A DNA stretch of 64,000 nucleotides, from positions 1 through 64,000 of the forward strand of contig CALJIG010000075.1 of assembly GCA_937974175.1 (NCBI GenBank). Reading direction: 5' to 3'. Below the pieces are notes generated by a model, which saw only the letters and a list, made by a program, of their open reading frames with translations, made no database searches and had not been told where the DNA came from. The number at the start of each line of letters is the position of its first letter. Within the stretch, counting starts at the first letter, position 1. The position numbers and the translations under genes are program-made. Below, one piece after another: positions 62,150 to 64,000 of the stretch. This DNA is from an uncultured Ignavibacteria bacterium (GTDB taxonomy: Bacteria; Bacteroidota; Ignavibacteria; Tepidaquicellales; Tepidaquicellaceae).

Positions 62150-63364
62150 CTATAGTTTAAGTTTTCGTAAATTTGGAAATTTTAGGGCAACTAATACCAC
62201 CACTAATAAAGTCATGCAGCCGCCCAGTACAACAGATGGCACAGTGCCGAGAAGCTTGGCAGCAAAGCCGGACTCAAACGCACCGATTTCATTGGAGGAA
62301 CCGATGAAAATACTATCCACAGATGAAACTCTTCCCTTCATATTTTCAGGAGTTTGCAGCTGCATTATTAAAGCGCGGATAACTACGCTTACCTGATCAA
62401 ACGCTCCGCTTAATGCAAGGGCAAACAAGGATAAATAAAAATTTGTAGAGAGACCGAACGTAAGCATACACAAGCCGAATGCAAAAACCGTAACAAGTAA
62501 ATTTCTTCCGGCATTATGTGTGAGCGGCTTGCGCGTCATTATTAATCCCATTACAACAGCGCCGATTGCAGGCGCAGCTCTTAAAGCCCCCAGACCTTGC
62601 GGTCCGACTTTTAAAATTTCCGAGGCGAATACGGGCAGCAATGCAACTGCTCCGCCGAAGAGCACTGCAAATAAATCCAGAGTAATTGCGCTGAGAATAA
62701 ATTTATTTTTGAAAACAAACTTTACTCCGGCGGAAATACTTTCTTTAAGCGATTCGGCAGCATCATATATTGGCAGAGGTTTCTTTTTTATAAGCACAAC
62801 AAATATGAGTGATACAGTTGTGAGGAAGACGTCAGTTGAATATGAGGCAATAACTCCGTAAAAGCCGTAAATTAAACCACCGATTGCAGGACCTGCAACT
62901 GCGCCTATCTGCCAGTTAGTAGTGCTCCATGAAACTGCTTTCGGGTAAAGCTCTCTTGGGATTATCTGCGCAAGGAATGCAAAGTTAGCAGGACTTAAAA
63001 ATCCGCGACCAATGCCGCTTAAAAAAATCACTCCGTAAATTAAATATAATTTATTGGAAACTATTGTAGGTGAAATATTTGCAGAGATAATTAAAAGAGA
63101 GACTGAACATATAAGCATTATAGCTGATGCGAAGAAGACGATTTTTTTCCTGTCGTTCCTATCTGCAACGTGACCTGCATATAAAGAAACAGAAAGCGAT
63201 GGAATTGCCTCTGCGAGTCCGATAAGCCCCAGTGAAAACGGGTCTTTTGTGATTTCATAAATCTGCCAGCCTACAATAACTGCCTGCATTTGTGTTGCAA
63301 GCATCATGCTCAGACGTGCAAGGAGATAGAATTTAAATTCAGGAATTTTAAGAGGAGAAAGCAA
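62150..63364 (-). CDS. MFS transporter (EntS/MFS_3-like exporter)
   Basis: A 404-residue integral membrane protein with 12 predicted helices. The MFS_3 signature is seen in the first cytoplasmic loop (YAGHVADRNDRKKIVFFASA) and 'NFAFLAQIIPRELYPKAVSWSTTNWQIGAVAGPAIGG' in the helix-4/5 region. EntS-type members export siderophores or drugs by proton antiport. No biosynthetic genes are adjacent, so substrate is open. It is two bases downstream of the VapC-like gene on the minus strand. Confidence 0.87.
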   Translation of the reverse strand: MLSPLKIPEFKFYLLARLSMMLATQMQAVIVGWQIYEITKDPFSLGLIGLAEAIPSLSVSLYAGHVADRNDRKKIVFFASAIMLICSVSLLIISANISPTIVSNKLYLIYGVIFLSGIGRGFLSPANFAFLAQIIPRELYPKAVSWSTTNWQIGAVAGPAIGGLIYGFYGVIASYSTDVFLTTVSLIFVVLIKKKPLPIYDAAESLKESISAGVKFVFKNKFILSAITLDLFAVLFGGAVALLPVFASEILKVGPQGLGALRAAPAIGAVVMGLIMTRKPLTHNAGRNLLVTVFAFGLCMLTFGLSTNFYLSLFALALSGAFDQVSVVIRALIMQLQTPENMKGRVSSVDSIFIGSSNEIGAFESGFAAKLLGTVPSVVLGGCMTLLVVVLVALKFPNLRKLKL

Positions 63365-63366
63365 AC

Positions 63367-63753
63367 TTATTCTAAAGTTAATTTTAACTTATAATTTTTA
63401 AATTTGCTATCGTTTGAAAGTAATAAATAATCTCCGCATATCGCTTGTGAAATTATCATTCTATCAAATGGATCTGAATGATGATAGGGTAATTCTAATA
63501 GCACCTGAAGATCATTCACATCAAATTGAAGTATTTTAAAATTGTTTAATAAAAGAATTGACTCAATTTCATTTAAGGTAAGATTAAAATTGAGCTTTCC
63601 AAGGCTTTTTTTGATTGTGATTTCCCATAAGCTTACGATGCTGAGAAATACGTCGTTTGAATTATCACTAATTAATTGAACAAAATTATTTGTAAGCTTA
63701 GGATTACTTTCCGCATACCATATTAATATTTGAGTATCAATCAGAAGTTTCAT
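63367..63753 (-). CDS. PIN domain toxin (VapC-like)
   Basis: A 128-residue PIN nuclease. Metal-binding acidic residues are D6 (LLIDTQILIW), E44 (VSLWEITIKKSLGKL), D97 (HHSDPFDRMIISQA) and D115 (LLSNDSKFKNY). The DPFDRxI block marks the VapC subfamily of type II toxins, which cut tRNA or rRNA. Position 8 is Gln where this subfamily often has His (DTHILLW); this is a minor change. It overlaps the antitoxin gene by four bases (ATGA). Confidence 0.85.
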   Translation of the reverse strand: MKLLIDTQILIWYAESNPKLTNNFVQLISDNSNDVFLSIVSLWEITIKKSLGKLNFNLTLNEIESILLLNNFKILQFDVNDLQVLLELPYHHSDPFDRMIISQAICGDYLLLSNDSKFKNYKLKLTLE

Positions 63754-63956
63754 TTACTATAATCTGAAAATTCTTTTAACGGTTCGTTGAAATCTTCAGA
63801 AACAAAAGTAAATATATTTTTCCCAAAGCCTGGTTTTCGTTTTTTGGAACCCCCGCTTTCAGTGTTTTTTAGATCTAATAATTTCTTAATTTCATTTGAA
63901 TCTTTTAGACTTAAAATCCAATCAATTAGTTCTATTTTAGATGTTTCTAAGTTCAT
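63750..63956 (-). CDS. Antitoxin of the VapC-like pair
   Basis: A 68-residue protein, MNLETSKIELIDWILSLKDS then a basic linker and a C-terminal GKNIFTFVSEDFNEPLKEFSDYSK block. The helix 'TSKIELIDWILSLKD' and the acidic F-x-E-P-L-x-x-F tail are typical of antitoxins paired with DPFDRxI PIN toxins (the tail inserts into the toxin active site). The frame extends 14 codons further upstream, but ATG at 63956 begins the conserved helix. The pair is probably autoregulated from the region beyond the window edge. Confidence 0.75.
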   Translation of the reverse strand: MNLETSKIELIDWILSLKDSNEIKKLLDLKNTESGGSKKRKPGFGKNIFTFVSEDFNEPLKEFSDYSK

Positions 63957-64000
63957 ATAATTTATTTGAAAGTAATTTATATATATTAGACTATCCAAAA

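Overview
The window is AT-rich bacterial chromosome, and the gene content points to the Ignavibacteria/Chlorobi side of the Bacteroidota. Three secreted proteins end in type IX secretion (T9SS) type A tails of the NYPNPFNPSTNIR kind, closing in KMILxK. GWxTD, DUF2851, DUF1572 and DUF4097 proteins, NrfHA, a B12-dependent ribonucleotide reductase and kynurenine 3-monooxygenase fit the same group. No phage or classical insertion sequence is visible. Assignment is by recognised motifs only; no database was searched.

Layout. 1-9.4 kb is core and envelope: the tail of an ATP-dependent DNA ligase, DUF423, a BamA/TamA-like protein, DUF2851, a TPR lipoprotein, DUF58, GWxTD, RimO, DinB and SprT-like proteins. 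9.5-13.6 kb is a compact unit with its own promoter and terminator: two divergent ATP-grasp ligases, a GNAT acetyltransferase and a lysine-2,3-aminomutase-type radical SAM enzyme. 13.6-16.9 kb holds a solitary GHKL ATPase and palindromic repeats. 16.8-19.4 kb is a sigma-factor/membrane-stress-like operon. 19.4-22.9 kb is a nitrite ammonification locus (porin-nrfA-nrfH) behind a perfect CRP/FNR-type palindrome. 22.9-32.8 kb has a GT39-like protein with an unusual C-terminal extension, an ECF sigma factor, MutS, a paralogous membrane-anchored pair and a protease-TPR protein.

32.8-40.1 kb is rich in non-coding structure: a probable ~300-nt structured RNA, dispersed repeats, two tandem gene duplications, a decayed T9SS tail and an arylsulfotransferase-like T9SS protein. 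40.2-45.5 kb is an operon of a helical protein, an SPFH protein and three zinc-ribbon proteins. It is interrupted by a GxxExxY PD-(D/E)XK gene enclosed in inverted repeats; an empty copy of the same repeat lies 3 kb away. 45.6-56.1 kb carries DUF1572, two T9SS proteins, NrdJ and recA-recX. 56.1-64 kb has tRNA-Pro(UGG), PyrD, rhomboid protease, Kmo, a 73-bp tandem repeat array, a serine hydrolase, an MFS exporter and a VapBC-like toxin-antitoxin pair at the edge.

The best candidates for undescribed biology are the GxxExxY gene in its inverted-repeat shell, the ATP-grasp/GNAT/KamA unit, the structured RNA at 32.8-33.1 kb, and the SPFH/zinc-ribbon operon.
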